Source of the DNA: Megamerina dolium
Taxonomy: Eukaryota; Arthropoda; Insecta; Diptera; Megamerinidae
Length of the DNA stretch: 64,000 nt
Assembly (NCBI GenBank): GCA_963854835.1
Contig: OY978528.1
Location: 52,362,508 to 52,426,507, forward strand
Direction of reading: 5' to 3'
The notes beneath the pieces are model-generated. The model did no database searches. It was not told the DNA's origin and saw only the letters and a list, made by a program, of their open reading frames with translations. Shown here piece by piece: positions 22,359 through 35,001 of this stretch. The position numbers were made by a program, and so were the translations under genes. Position 1 is the stretch's first letter, and every line of letters begins with the position of its first letter.

Positions 22359-22865
22359 ACTGCGCTTGTATGTACGATACCGATAAACCACTATTTCATA
22401 CCGAGACTGCGTGTGTTTCACACTTTAATCAGCTGTCATTGTAAAGAAGAACAAGACAAATGCAAATGGTATTTTTTAGTTGACAATTGAACATTCATGG
22501 TTGGGAAGAGTACATTGTATTTTTTGACATCTATATCGGTGGAAAAAATTAAATTTCATTAAGAATCTGGGTAAAATTGTATTCATTAAATAATAATAAA
22601 AATAATTTGTTTACAACTTTTGCATAAAACTAATCAGAACGATGAAAATATAACAGCGGTTTGTCAAATGTTTGTGTAGAATAGAAATGAGAACAGTGTG
22701 TCTGTGAGAATAGTGTGCAAGCAGCGAGCAGTAGTGTGCATGCAAAGCACAGAAATTCAGGCGCTAATTAATTTGTAGTTTTCGCTATTCGCCATTGTAT
22801 ACCGCATGAAAAATAATTTGAAAACGAATTGCTAGAAAAAGGCAAAGCCTTGACGCATTTTGAAA
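22359..22865 (+). promoter_or_regulatory. upstream region and 5' leader of the RS-rich gene
   Basis: Composition becomes less AT-rich and codon-free between about 22370 and 22865. No clear TATA box was identified, so the transcription start is not placed. The start codon ATG at 22866 lies in AAAATGTC and is the first ATG of the frame. Confidence 0.35.
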
Positions 22866-25800
22866 ATGTCAATGCAACAAACTTCATCAACAACTAATGG
22901 CAACAGTAAAAATGATATTAAAATTTCACCTGAGGGCGTCGCCAAGTTAAATTTTAATTTCTTAGATGAACTGCAAGGTGACAGTAGTTTAGAACCAGGT
23001 GAAGTTAAATCTCCCCCGCATGATGATGCAAGCGCAGAAAGTGCAAGTGTACAATCGAAGGTGGTATGTTCGAGTGTTTTTGTCCACGAGGAAGTAGTCG
23101 GTGTTCAGAAAGAATTGGCACCAGCTGTGAAACAATATAAATCAATATCACAATTAGAGGCGGAGGTGTGTCAAGAAAAGGTACGTGCGATATTGGAATT
23201 GGATGCAATTAAGCGCAAAGAAGATGCCGAACGACGAAAACAAGAAAAGCACCAACGATCCGCCGAGTCAGAAGAGGTGGACGAAGAGAGCCGAAAGAAG
23301 ACAAAAGAAGAACGGAAACGTTTGAAAAAACTTCTAAGAGGTAAAGTTATATTGTTAAACTTAGGGTTATTTTTTATACATATATTACATTAAATACTGA
23401 TAAAAATTCTTAGAACAAAAAACAGCACGACTTGCTCTCTTGAGTGAGGAAGAGGATGAAAACATTTTAAATATGGCAAAAAAATTACATAAGTTGTCAA
23501 AAGATACAGATAGTTATTCATCAGCAACACATTCGTCACCGGAACGCACCGATGATTTTCGAAGAGGTGGTGTAAATGCTGTTGCCGGCTCAACTGCCGG
23601 ACGTTATCCGTCGCATATATTATCTGTACCACCACCGACACACATGCCACAATATCCTGATTCCTATATTCCTTTTCGTGCGATGAATCCTTTTGTGCGA
23701 GGTTCACGTCCTGATTTTCATCATACTCGAGGTGCGTATTTACCACGAGGCCGCGGTGGCGTAAGAGGTGGTATCCGATTTCCTGGTTATCGTCCGCCAT
23801 TTTTTGGTAACGGTCCACCACAACGACATCATGTCCCACTGCAACGACTTCATACACCACCACCTGCTCGAGGACATTCACCCATTAAGGCACCAAATTC
23901 AGAGTTACAGTAAGTATTTGTTTTTTGTTATAATTAAGAAATTTTTATATTTAATGACCGTTATATATATTGTATTTATGATAACAAATTGCATCTACAT
24001 ATGATTTTCCCCTATAGGTGGACAAAAACAAAACCCTCTATTTCGTATTCATTTAAAGACTCCTCCCCGAAAGTGAAGGAACACTCTCCTGCGCGTGTGA
24101 ATAAATCCAGTCCTAAACGCCGATCTAAGAGCAAGAGCAAGACACTTAAGAAGAGTAAAAAAACTCATGAACGTGAAAAGGTGAAGAAAAGACGTCACAG
24201 CCGCAACAGCAGTGAACGATCGAACAAAATCAAAATCGAACAAATTCGGAAATCGCTAAAGAAAAATGAAGTTGAGAAGGATTTAAACAATCAGGATGCC
24301 AAATCAGATGAAGAAAAATCACCAGATAATACACAAAATACCCTAAAGAGTGTGGTCAACTTGAACCCTGAGGAATCGATTAAAGAAGTTATTGCTATGG
24401 ACGTAAATCCACCATTTGAGTTGAGGAAAGATACGATGGATAATAAGAACGAAAATGACATCACAAAACCTATTGAAACTTCAAAGGGTGATACACATGG
24501 ACTTTCAAAAGAAATAAAGGCGTCTATCGATTCTTCAGATGCTGGTTTTGATATGTTTGCCGACTCGCCACCTCGATCAAAACAAATTAAATCAGCAGAC
24601 AGACGTGAAAAGTTGAAGAATACGAATGAACGAAATTCTCCAGAGCAACCAACAACACCACCACACCACAGTTTAATGAAAAGGCGTAGCGTTACACCAC
24701 TGCTACCAGTGATTTGTAGTGATCAGCCACCTGAAAAAACAGCAATGTTAAAGGCAATTGAAATACAGAAACGTATCGATAAATTATTAGAGGGCGATGA
24801 CCTCAAGATAGAAACCATTCAAGCTACAAAAGAAAAGTTGCTGGAAAAGACAAAAAGGCACGCAAAGGAAGTGCTCTCGGCAAAAATGACCAAAGATCAA
24901 GTACGTTCGCATACTCCCGAAGCTCCTCCTCCTCCCCAACAAAAATATGTAAATCCTTTTAGGCGGTCCATGTCACGCGATCGGTATTTTGGTTCCCGAC
25001 TCGATTCTGGGCATGAGCATGATCGTGATCGTTTTGAACATCGAAAATCATCCCTGGATAGAGGTTACAAAGAGCGCGAACGTGATCGCGATCGATCAAA
25101 GAGTAGACACAGCACAGCTGGTAGTTCAAGTTCATTGAATCGTTCTCGTTCAGGTGAAAATGATTTCGAACATAAACGTCGAACTCGTAAACGTTCACCA
25201 TCGAGAGATTTCAATATAAACGACAATGACAGAGGCAGAAATGATAGATATAGACAAAGGGATCGAGATTTAAAAAGAAAACTCTCGAAATCACCGCGTC
25301 AAAGTAGTCACTACTCGAACGAGAGGTCCGTTTCGGTTGAGCGAAAAATACCTCGAGCAACTGCAAAAGAATCTGCGCAAAATTCATACAATGACAAGGG
25401 GATATCCAAAGAAGATCAATCGAAAAAATCTAGCCTTCGCACACATTCGATGGCACCGCTTTCCTTCACTGCCGCTGAATTTCTTTTTCCCGAAGATGAT
25501 GAAGACTTCTTTCTGACTGGTGGTAAGGAGAAGACTATGAAACAAGTACTCGTCGAAGATGAGGATACTGGATCATCAAGTAAAAATACCAAATCCAAAA
25601 AAGATGATAGTCCCGATACAGATGACTATATGGATAATTGGGAAAATGATGAAGTCGACATGGATATAAATGTAAATACTACTTGTGACAGCTCAACGCC
25701 GGTGCGTTCTTCACAAGAGTTTATTGATAGCAAGACTGTGGCCGGTTTTGTTAATCCTAGTCCACCGCTGACTATTCCTCAGTTCAAAGAAGAAACACCC

Positions 25801-28800
25801 AGCACCACACCGACATCATCTCCACCTCTTCCAGTATCTCGTTCACTATCGTTAAATAGAAGTGCGAATCGCCCTGATGACAACGATAATTTAAGCACTA
25901 TAACGAAGCTATCTCAAACTGCATTCAACAAGGAATTATTTGGCATGCAAGAGATATACGATCAATTCATTAAGAGTGTAGAAGACTCGGGTGTTGATTT
26001 GATAACTCCACCAACCATTCGAGTAAAGGAAGAGTTAATCGTTGAAACGTCCGAAATGCCGGAACACAACGAAGATCAGTTGTCTAGTTCATCGACATCG
26101 ACTTCATCGTCGTCTTCATCCTCATCATCTGATGCCTCCAACTCATCCACGAGTTCTTCGTCTTCTTCCAGCGCTTCGTCGTCCGAGGACAGTAATGATG
26201 CTGGCATTAGTTTCAAGAAATCGATTAAAAAGACTTCAAACAAATCCCTTGAGATAATTCCGACAAATGCTACTATTAAAATAGAGAATTCTCCTTCTGC
26301 ATACGAGAGCAACATTGAAGACAGTAAAACCATTACTACTAAACCTTCAATAACTAAAGAGCCTGAATATGTTGACAACCCACCTTCTACAGCGCCACCA
26401 AAGTCTTTCGAGGCGGCACAATCGAACTTAGCTCCAATGACTAAACCTTCTCCAGTCAAATCACAAAAAACCGATGTTGCTAGAGACTTTAAGAAACTAA
26501 AAAGTCTTGAATCGAATTTGTCTCGCATTCAAATGATGCGCGCAAATTATGATTCCGCCGATGAAATTAGCGATGAGCTGCTCAAAATGGAAAAGTTGTT
26601 TCTGCATGAGAAAAATTTGATTCTACAAAAGTATGCTAAAGCAAGTTTGGATGCTGAGAGTGCACAAGTTGTACATGCGAGTGGCGTTGTCCATGCTGCG
26701 CTGGAGGGATCCTTGAATGCTGGTCAGTTTGTTCAGTCTCTGCAGCAAACTGAAGATGAGGACGCCTCTATAGCGGAAGCAAACAAGATCTTTGATGCGA
26801 ATCGCGAGGCGATAAAGTTGACGATTTCCCCACTAAAACTGCCGAAGACGCCGGCAATTTTCGACAAGGAGAATGATCTCAATACATCCTCATCGTCATC
26901 GTCTAAGCAGTATTCAGAACCAGAGGAGAGTGATTTCACTGAAAAACTGGTACGTAAGCCTACCAAGGAGATAGCTATAGTGAAGCCAATGATGGAATCA
27001 AAGGAATCTCGCTCAACTAGTCAGCATCAGCGTCGCCATTCGCCACAATTGATATCATCACATTCACGAACGACTCACGATCGCCCACGATCGCCGACAA
27101 GTAGCTACCACAGAGAACGATCGAGGCGTTCGCATTCCCGACAGCGCACTAGCAGTCCAGCACGACGTGGCCGTGTACGCTCACTCTCAATGAGTCCTCC
27201 AATGAGACGTGGTGCTGCGCGGCACTTCTCACCCCAAAGGCGCGGAGATGCAAATCGCTACCGCAACTCGAGACGGCGTAGTCGTAGCCGCAGTCGCAGC
27301 ATTACTAGGCAGGGGAACAAACGTGGCGACCTCAGCCCACCATATCGTCGACGTCGACCAATGCAGCTGCATTATCGCAAATCAAATTACAGAGACCGCT
27401 CGATGCGAGATTCTCGTTCTCGATCACCACGATCGCCGTCGGGTCATCGTTCTCCACGCCCGCACTCGCCGCGTTCCCCACGTTCGCCACGCTCTCCCCG
27501 TTCGCCGCGCTCTCCACCGCCGTTATCGCGCCGGCGCTCATATAGTCGTGATCGATACTCGCGTTCACCCCTTCCCTTTAAACCTCCGTCGCCGCCAATG
27601 TATGATCGTCATTCACTTTCTCCTCAGCGTCAGTTTTACGATCAAGATACAGTTAGCCAACGCGACGGCATTTCGCCGACATCTTCCTCATCATACTACT
27701 ACAATGTGTCGCCGAATCGAATTTCTTTGGACGCACGCATCAATATCGTTCTAAATGGACCGCCACAAACTCATAGTCCGGACGGGATTCCCAGTGCCAA
27801 CATCGCATCATACGAAAGTTACTCCAACTACAGTCAGTACGGCGGAGGTGCAGCCTATATGTCCATACCACCACAGCCGTCAGCAAATTCGTCGAGTAGC
27901 TATTACGCAAATTATGGTAGTGGTGCTCCCCCTCCTCCAACACATTCTGCAAATCAACAAATGTATTCGAATATACCCACTATAAGTGGTTCTGGTCCAT
28001 CGAACGTAATGTTGCACCATCACGCGCCCTACTACTATAATGAATTTGGAGGTGCACATCCTTCGGTGCAAAATCAAACGACTTCTTTACTGAAAGAACT
28101 TCCCAAGGCTACGACTGTTGCAGTACAAAAGGGCAATGTCCTTGAAATCGTGCCATCAAATGAAGTTTGTAGTACTGCAAGCATCACATCTACGGCCAGC
28201 GACATAACATCAAACATGGATGGAGGGCAAAGCGCAAAACCTGCAAAGGCCAAACATGCTGTACTGTCTTGGAAGGAGGAGGTCAATAACCGGCATGTGA
28301 GAGCAGCAGTATTACGTCTCAGTCGTGAAAATGATGGTTCTTCAAGAAGTATATTGAAGAAGGTGACCGAGATGCAAGAAGAGATTTCCAAAGAAGAGTA
28401 AGTTATGAATGATTTTTCTATTTGTTTTCTAATTTTCGTAAAAAATTTTTCGTAATAAATTTTAGAAAACTCACCAAGAAGAAGGTCTATTTTGAAGATG
28501 GCATATTTCCGAATCGTGACAGCGATGATGAGGATCGCATTATTATTGAGGCCAAATTTCGGCGCAAATTGCGACGTCTACGTAAACTTCGTGGATATAC
28601 GGTTGAATCTGAAACCTTATTTGGAGATAAATTCAAGCATATGAAGGATCGCAAAGACAAGTCGCAAATTGATCCAGCACTGGAAAAGCTACCGCCACCA
28701 CCACCGCCGCCGATCGCAGTGCCTGCACACTTGGAGCAGCCAATTTATATGCGCCCACCTACACCAACGCCACTTCTTTATTTCCACTTTGATGCGGTGG

Positions 28801-29846
28801 TACATTCAATGTACGTCTCACAACTAGAACGACCGATTCCGCCGCGATTGCTCAATCCAAAGAATACGTCCGCTGGTGGTAGCTCTAGTAGTAGCAGTAA
28901 CAGTGGCAATAATGGTGGTAGTGGTAGTGGTAATAATGGACAATCACCTTCGCATTCACAGTCACCTGGTGGTGGTTCGATGCTATCGCATTTACATGGC
29001 TCCAGTAAAAAGGATCTCACAGCATTGGCCGCCATTAATCGTGCTACACGCACTGAGCGCTTGCACTCACCAAAGCCATCAACTTCAGGACGTCGAGAAA
29101 GCCCTGCTTTGCATATAAAAACATTGACAACAAATGTGGAAGCAGCACACCACCACCATCACCATCATCACAACCACAACCACGGTGCACTAACAACTGA
29201 ACCGTCGTCGACAGCGTTATCGGCAATGCCGATAACGTCCGTGGTTGTAACGAAGAGCACATTCCAAGCGATAAGCGCAGCACCGCTGTCGCCGCAAATG
29301 TCCTCTCCACATACGCCACCGCCGCAACGCCAGTCATCACCTATCGGTTTTGTCGGTGGAATGCGTATCAATAATTTTCTGCGCTTGCCGCCTTCGCCAT
29401 TGACTCGAAATGGTCATCCGCCACCGTTACCGCATGCTGTGGTGCCGGTGTTAAGGCATACGTACAATATGCCACCACCATCGTCGTCTACTATTATTCC
29501 AGGATTAGCAACATCATCGGCACCCATACCAGTGCCAAGCGAGTTTGCATCGCAGCCTCATTACACATTGCCAATGCCACCTTATGCGCATTCCACAGTT
29601 GGTCTACATAATATGCATATGCCACCGCCATCACATGTAGCATCTCCATCCAGTTCTTTGGCGTCACCACATCATTTCAACACGCCACCGCCGCCATCAT
29701 CAGTACATCATCGTCAACAGCCACCACCAAATTACTTTGCGCCGACAATATCACCAATGGGACAGTCACCTATTGAGTCTGCTTTGCCTGCTTTGGAAAA
29801 CGCAACAATGACACAGTCATCAAGTCCACATACAGTGGCACCATAA
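22866..29846 (+). CDS. large RS/SP-rich nuclear protein, four exons
   Basis: Exons 22866-23340, 23414-23909, 24018-28397 and 28466-29846 join in frame across GT-AG introns of 73, 108 and 68 bp, giving 2243 residues. N-terminus: acidic, with LEPGEVKSP, then a basic coiled coil (about 105-158). Exon 2 has EEEDENILNMAKKLHKLSK and an RG-rich patch (about 245-290). Exon 3 has SP/KS repeats, RD/RS stretches, a long Ser run (about 1013-1050), a helical block (about 1140-1285) and a classic RS domain with SPRSPR repeats (about 1350-1520). A conserved-looking block spans the last junction (AVLSWKEEVNNRHVRAAV; KKVYFEDGIFPNRDSDDEDR). The tail is Pro/His-rich with an eight-His run near 2011. I do not recognise the orthologue. 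The RS domains imply pre-mRNA processing or nuclear speckles (inference). Confidence 0.88.
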
Positions 29847-30655
29847 TGCAAACAAAATATAGAAAGGTAATCTTTGAGTGGTAAATGTATCCTGTGTATT
29901 TTAAACCATTTTTGATTCTTTTGTTTCAGATTGCTTCGTAACTTGATAAGCAGCACTTAGCAGCACAACCGCATCAACTGCATATATATTGTTTAAAAAA
30001 TCATAATAATTATAAACTACTATAGAATTAGATTTTAAGACGAAAAATTACGGTCTTATATTGTGGGATTATCAATGACTGTTTCGCCTTATATAAGAGC
30101 ATAATTGCATTATATTGTTTTGCCACTTTTCAGTGGAATCATCATACATTTCCTTTCTTATTATTATTATTACCATTATTTGTTACTTTTTCCTTTTAGC
30201 TTAATTGACTGTAGCTCCATAAATGAATTTTAATTGATTTTAATCTTACAATTCATAAATATTTACATATCTACGAGTATGTATGAATTGTAGTGAGTTT
30301 TAGGTACTCTCCTTCGCAGTGTAGTTTTAGTGAACAATTGAACAATTGAATGTATGTATATAATTTTTTTATTTTATATTCTTTTGCTTTTACCACATGA
30401 ATTAAATTTTATGTATTTATTTGTTTTGTCATAATTTTTTTTTCATTCTTTTTTATGTGTACACTTTATTTTTGCGTAAAAGGAGTACATAGTGTTCATG
30501 TATTTTTTTTTTATTAAATCTTTTTAAAATCGTTATTATAAAAACAGAGTAATACATAATGTGCTTCATCAAACCAATACATTGAAGACAGAAACAGCTA
30601 ATAAAAATTAATAGAAGAACGAATTCAATAAAGCACATTATAAAGAGTCGATCTT
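29847..30655 (+). other. 3' UTR of the RS-rich gene
   Basis: AT-rich and non-coding. A possible short 3'-UTR intron (AAAG|GTAATC near 29873 to TTTCAG near 29930) is visible. AATAAA at 30627-30632 is a good polyadenylation signal and would place the end near 30645-30660. Confidence 0.55.
30627..30632 (+). terminator. polyadenylation signal of the RS-rich gene
   Basis: AATAAA followed by a T-rich stretch. It lies 25 bp before the reverse-strand signal of the convergent RING gene. Confidence 0.5.
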
Positions 30656-30656
30656 G

Positions 30657-30662
30657 TTTATT
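30657..30662 (-). terminator. polyadenylation signal of the RING gene
   Basis: AATAAA on the reverse strand, only 12 nt beyond the stop codon at 30674-30676. It implies a very short 3' UTR that overlaps the end of the convergent RS-rich transcript. Confidence 0.55.
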
Positions 30663-30673
30663 TTTACCTTGTT

Positions 30674-31586
30674 TTACAAATTGAATGAATTATTTTTTTG
30701 TGTAAAATTGCATACTTCTGACTTTGGCTGTGCATATGGATTAGGCATGCGTGGCCTGTAGGCGAAATTGAGTAGACTTCTATTATTATAGATGTGTGCG
30801 CTACGTCCTGCTGGTGGAAAACGCGCTTGCATCAACTTACTAGTAACAGTGCCAATGCCGGACCCATCAGTCGAACATACTGAATGCTCGATGGTGCGAT
30901 GAGAGGCTGCTTCCCTTCGGTCACTTCAAAATCGTAAATAATTAGAATACAATACATAATACAATATATCAATAAATCTTACCGCTGTTCACGTTCGATT
31001 TCTCGTCGCTTATTTATTATTTGGCGAACGCGTTTTTCCAGGTACTTACGTTCGGAACGTAAACTTTCCAGTTCCTTGAAGTTTTTTTTACCGCTTTGAC
31101 GTATGAACTCACAATTTTTTTTCATTTTATCCAGTGAACAACGCTTTAAAAATTATATATAACTACAAATGTCAATAATGCATTACAAATACATTCATTT
31201 ACCGAACGGGAGACGGCTTTCATAAAATGAGCACGTTGTTTTTGTTGAAACTGAAGAATACGTGCTGTGGGCAAATCGTCAAGCCATGGCTGGGGATGGA
31301 AAAGTTCCTTAATGTGTGGCGGCATCATGTTGCCCAATTGTCGTCCTCGTACAATTTTGCTGCAAATGCTGCACTTATAGTCCGGCGTAGTGGATGTACT
31401 AGATGTCGGTTGCAATTCAACACAATTCTCGCAGAGAATATGATGACAAGCAAGTATAAAGATGCGTTTTCGTTTGCGCATATAAATCTCGAAACAATGG
31501 TTGCAATGAATCCAATACATATACATTTCTGATGTTATTGTAGCCGCGGGAGGATTGGTAATTACTTTATCCTTTGGTCGAGGCAT
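30674..31586 (-). CDS. Zip3/RNF212-like RING protein (vilya/narya/nenya type)
   Basis: Three exons on the reverse strand (31203-31586, 30983-31143, 30674-30923) join in frame with introns of 59 and 59 bp to give 264 residues. An N-terminal C3HC4-like RING reads HCNHC, ACHHILCENC and KCSIC (residues about 32-82). A coiled coil in exon 2 (MKKNCEFIRQSGKKNFKEL, then RKYLEKRVRQIINKRREIE) follows, and a Ser/Thr/Asn-rich basic tail comes from exon 3. RING plus coiled coil plus Ser-rich tail is the layout of the meiotic SUMO/ubiquitin ligases Zip3, RNF212 and Drosophila Vilya, Narya and Nenya, which mark crossover sites on the synaptonemal complex. Which paralogue is uncertain. The meiotic role is inferred from family membership. 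Confidence 0.82.
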
Positions 31587-31589
31587 TGT

Positions 31590-32499
31590 TTTTGAAGATT
31601 TGTTTGCGACACACTCAAAACATTTATTTATTTAAATGAAAAACCGTTGTAGAAATATTTGCAAAATTGTCATCAGATGTCGCTCATATTGCTAATTATG
31701 GAACATTTGGTATTGCCATGTTTTTGTCATATATTATTTGGGAAAATGTAATGCAGAGTACACATGATGCAACATGTTGTCCAATGGGTTGAATTCAGTT
31801 TTGCACATGATTTTCAACAGATCGTATAATTAATTTCATTGTTTTTCTATTCTTTTTGTTATAAGCCCCCCATTGGAAAAAAGATGTGAATTTTATTTGC
31901 AGATATTTATCTGATTATTTCACACTTCGGCAAATAACAATCATTCTACCCACTTGATTACTGGTTCACTACACAAGAAAAAAAATCATCCCTGCAGTAT
32001 AAACATTTTTGACATTACTCGAATTTATGGAACGTAATTGTAACCAAATTAAATTTAAACTTACTATCGGTTTGTCGACCGATTTTTTTGTATGGGAAAT
32101 ATGTTAACAGGTGACTCATACTTACGAGCTATTTGTGTGGCTTTAGAACAAATGCTTTTATTATTTTTATAATTAGTGAATGTTTTCTGAGAGTTTATAT
32201 ATAATATGTTTATAAAAAAAATTGAAAATTACGTATTATTTAACTTCAGAATACACGCTCATATTTCTGAACGTTTCTTGAGCGTTTATATACTTATATA
32301 GCTATAAAAATGGTATAGTTATATACTATTTATGTAGCTTTAGTATAAACATTTATATTATGTTCTTATTTTTAAACGTTTTTTGAGCGTTCTCTTTGAA
32401 ATGATTTTTTAATATATTTATACAATATTTAATATTCATTTTCAACTTCAATTTCAATTTCAAATTCAAGAACAAACGTCACGCTACTGATGTATGTTG
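31590..32499. other. intergenic DNA, no gene seen
   Basis: The first 100-200 bp upstream of 31586 should hold the RING-gene promoter, but no core element was identified. The rest is AT-rich with nothing supportable. Confidence 0.45.
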
Positions 32500-32502
32500 T
32501 TA

Positions 32503-33015
32503 TAGCCTAGACAGACGGCAGCGTTAATCTGGATTACCGGCGCACTTAATCCGAATAAAATAATAACCTGACAGACGGCAGTATTGCGGATTAACTAAAC
32601 GGCTGATTGCTGTTTTATTAGGTCTGCTCACTTACATTACTATCACTATCAATTTCTGTCATCTGTCACTCTCGATATGAGAAAATCTACAAGAAGTACG
32701 TGAACTGAAAACTATCAGAAACTTGTGAATTGACATTCACCGTTCGTAATTGAGAGCTGGATTTATTTGTTCGCCAACGCTTTTCATGTTGAAAACTGTT
32801 AACAATTGTTGAAAGTTTCTTGTTAGCGAAGACACCTAATATTTTGTAAAATGGATCGAGAAAAATTCACAATAGACAATTTTCAGCAGTGTTGCCATAG
32901 CAAATTGCCCTAATCCTCTTTTATTTTGAGAATTAACTCATAGAGTTTATGCGGATTAGCTGCAGTTAATGCCCGAGTTAATTCGAATTAACTCGGTAAT
33001 CCGGAATTAGGCTGC
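32503..33015. mobile_element. MITE copy 2, decayed right end
   Basis: Aligns with 9663-10153 over its length. It starts TAGCCTAGACAGACGGCAGCG preceded by TTA (32500-32502), has the same interior ('ggctgattgctgttttatta' near 32601), and ends with a decayed TAATCCGG-like terminus near 32998-33015. The TAATCC/GGATTA words recur internally. It is non-coding. Confidence 0.8.
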
Positions 33016-33019
33016 CATT

Positions 33020-34395
33020 ATTACCTCTTTCTACCAGGATTACAGAAAAAATTTGAACGGTAAGTTGATTACCACATACGCTGAAACCTTATTCCCTCCA
33101 TTAATGTCCTCTTAACAAAAAATTAGCCCATCCTTTTGCTCATTGAATATTACAACAACAAAATGTTATAATAAATGAAAGAACATGCCATTGAATGAAA
33201 ATATAAAAAAAAACAATTCAAAACTAAAATTAATGATTACATAAAGCAATAAAAAAAATCCGATATAAACTTCTATAGCGTAGGTGGCTCACTCCCGAAG
33301 TAAGCGGAAGACAACGTGAAATTAAACAAAACCAAATGCAGCATAAAACACGAAACATACAATGAAACATATACCGATGCAAACATGCATCTCATGCGGG
33401 TCTCTCTACACCTATTCAGCTCAATAACTAGTCGAAATGCCTTTGACGTTTATTGGCCAAAATTTTATATAAAAAAGAATGAATCACTAAATTCAAATAT
33501 TAAAAAAGAAAAACAAATTCCCCTCTGCTTTCTCCAGCTTACGAGTAGGTAGAGCCCCCGTGACTTACGAACCAAATGAAAAAATATCAACCAATATATA
33601 TTAAAAAAAAAAAAAAAAACTTACACAAATAGATCATACATATAAATAAATACGATATGTAAAAATAAAGATTAAATAGGTATAAACTAAAAATAATAAA
33701 CTAAACAATTATAAATACTTAAAAGTGAATAAATTCGGCGACAGAACATAGCGGGACGTGAAGCATGACGACATCAAATCTATAATCATCAAACAGGGGC
33801 GAATCCAAAAAAAAAATGTCGGGTGGTATAAGAAAGTTATTATTTTTATTATATTATGTTAATTGTATACATTATTTTTAATTTGAAAATGACATCGTTC
33901 TTGGTTTATTTTATGGCTTTACGAACTATGGTGCAAGTCCAAAACTATTTGGTCACCAAGCACAGCGCATAGCGAAGCGTGACAAAAAGCAGTAACCGCT
34001 TAAGTCAATTTTATGAATTTTATAGGAGAGCGTTTTTAAGTTTCTGATTGAAAACAGCGAATAAACAAAAGTTTAATCAGTTGGCCGAATTAAATAATTT
34101 GAAAGGCATAAAAGGACTTTGGTTCAATTTCAAAAATTGCCTACTCTTATAAATGGCAATTTTGGTTGTTTCTTCCTCGAAAAAAATGCGCTTAAATGAA
34201 TATGTTAGATTTTCTTGGTTTTCTTAAAATTTATTATATGAATTTTACGAAAATTACAATATGTAATACAATATGTAATCAAATACGGCGGTCTACGGTG
34301 ATACATGTACATCAATTCTCTTTTACCTCGACTTACTCGACGGTTACTGCTCTTTGCCACAGATATATGTACTAACCATACATTCGTGCCCAAAA
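33020..34395. other. intergenic DNA, no gene seen
   Basis: AT-rich, with an A16 run near 33603. A 78-codon forward frame at 33316-33552 has no recognisable feature. This may be flank or LTR debris of the gypsy relic to its right, but no LTR pair was found. Confidence 0.4.
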
Positions 34396-34399
34396 AAGT

Positions 34400-34990
34400 G
34401 TTCATACTTCAGGCGAGAAGTTAAGCATCTTGGTCATAAAGTAAAAACATAAGAGTTACATACCGACGAGGAGAAGGTAGTAGCAGTACAAGAATGACCT
34501 ATTCCGGCGAATCTTTACGAGTTAAGAAGCTTCCTAGGCTTGCGTACCTACTATAGACGATTTGTTCCCGAATTTGCAAACATCGCCAGCAGTCTGCATG
34601 AGCTAACAGGAAAGAACAAAACATTTGTGAGGGGCGAGGAACAACAGAAAGAAATAATCTGTACAGCACCAGTATTAGCATATCCAGTATCTGGTCAAGA
34701 TTTTGTTTTGGACGCAGGTGGGAGTGGCTATGGAATAGGTGGTGTGCTCTCTCAGATCATAGATGGGAAAGAAAAAGTAATAACATATTACAGTAAAATC
34801 CTGTCGAAGCCAGAAAGAAACTACTGTGTCGCTCGAAGAGAGTTGCTTGCAATGTGTAAAGTACTTCCATAAGTACTTGCACGGTCAGTCATTTCATCTA
34901 CGAACTGATTACGCACGTGATCACGTGGTTATTACAATTTAAAAACGACAATTGGCGCGCTGGGTTGAACGGCTTCAGAATTACGGCTTG
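34400..34990 (+). pseudogene. Ty3/gypsy reverse transcriptase-RNase H relic
   Basis: The forward strand has an RT-end block (HLGHKV near 34430, ELRSFLGLRTYYRRFVPEFA near 34520-34580, LHELTGK) followed by RNase H: PVLAYPVSGQDFVLDAGGSG, YGIGGVLSQ, ITYYSKILSKPERNYCVARR, ELLAMCKVL. Stops at the 'KT*' and 'QE*' positions and a frame change at 34870 show decay. This is a fragment of an insect LTR retrotransposon pol gene. Confidence 0.85.
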
Positions 34991-35001
34991 TTGAACATGG
35001 T

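Noticed and set aside
26076..26528. 150-codon reverse ORF within the RS-rich gene
   Set aside because: It is the antisense shadow of the Ser-rich coding sequence.
27209..27754. 181-codon forward ORF in a second frame of exon 3
   Set aside because: An alternative frame of the Arg/Ser-rich coding exon kept open by codon bias; the main frame is continuous through both junctions.
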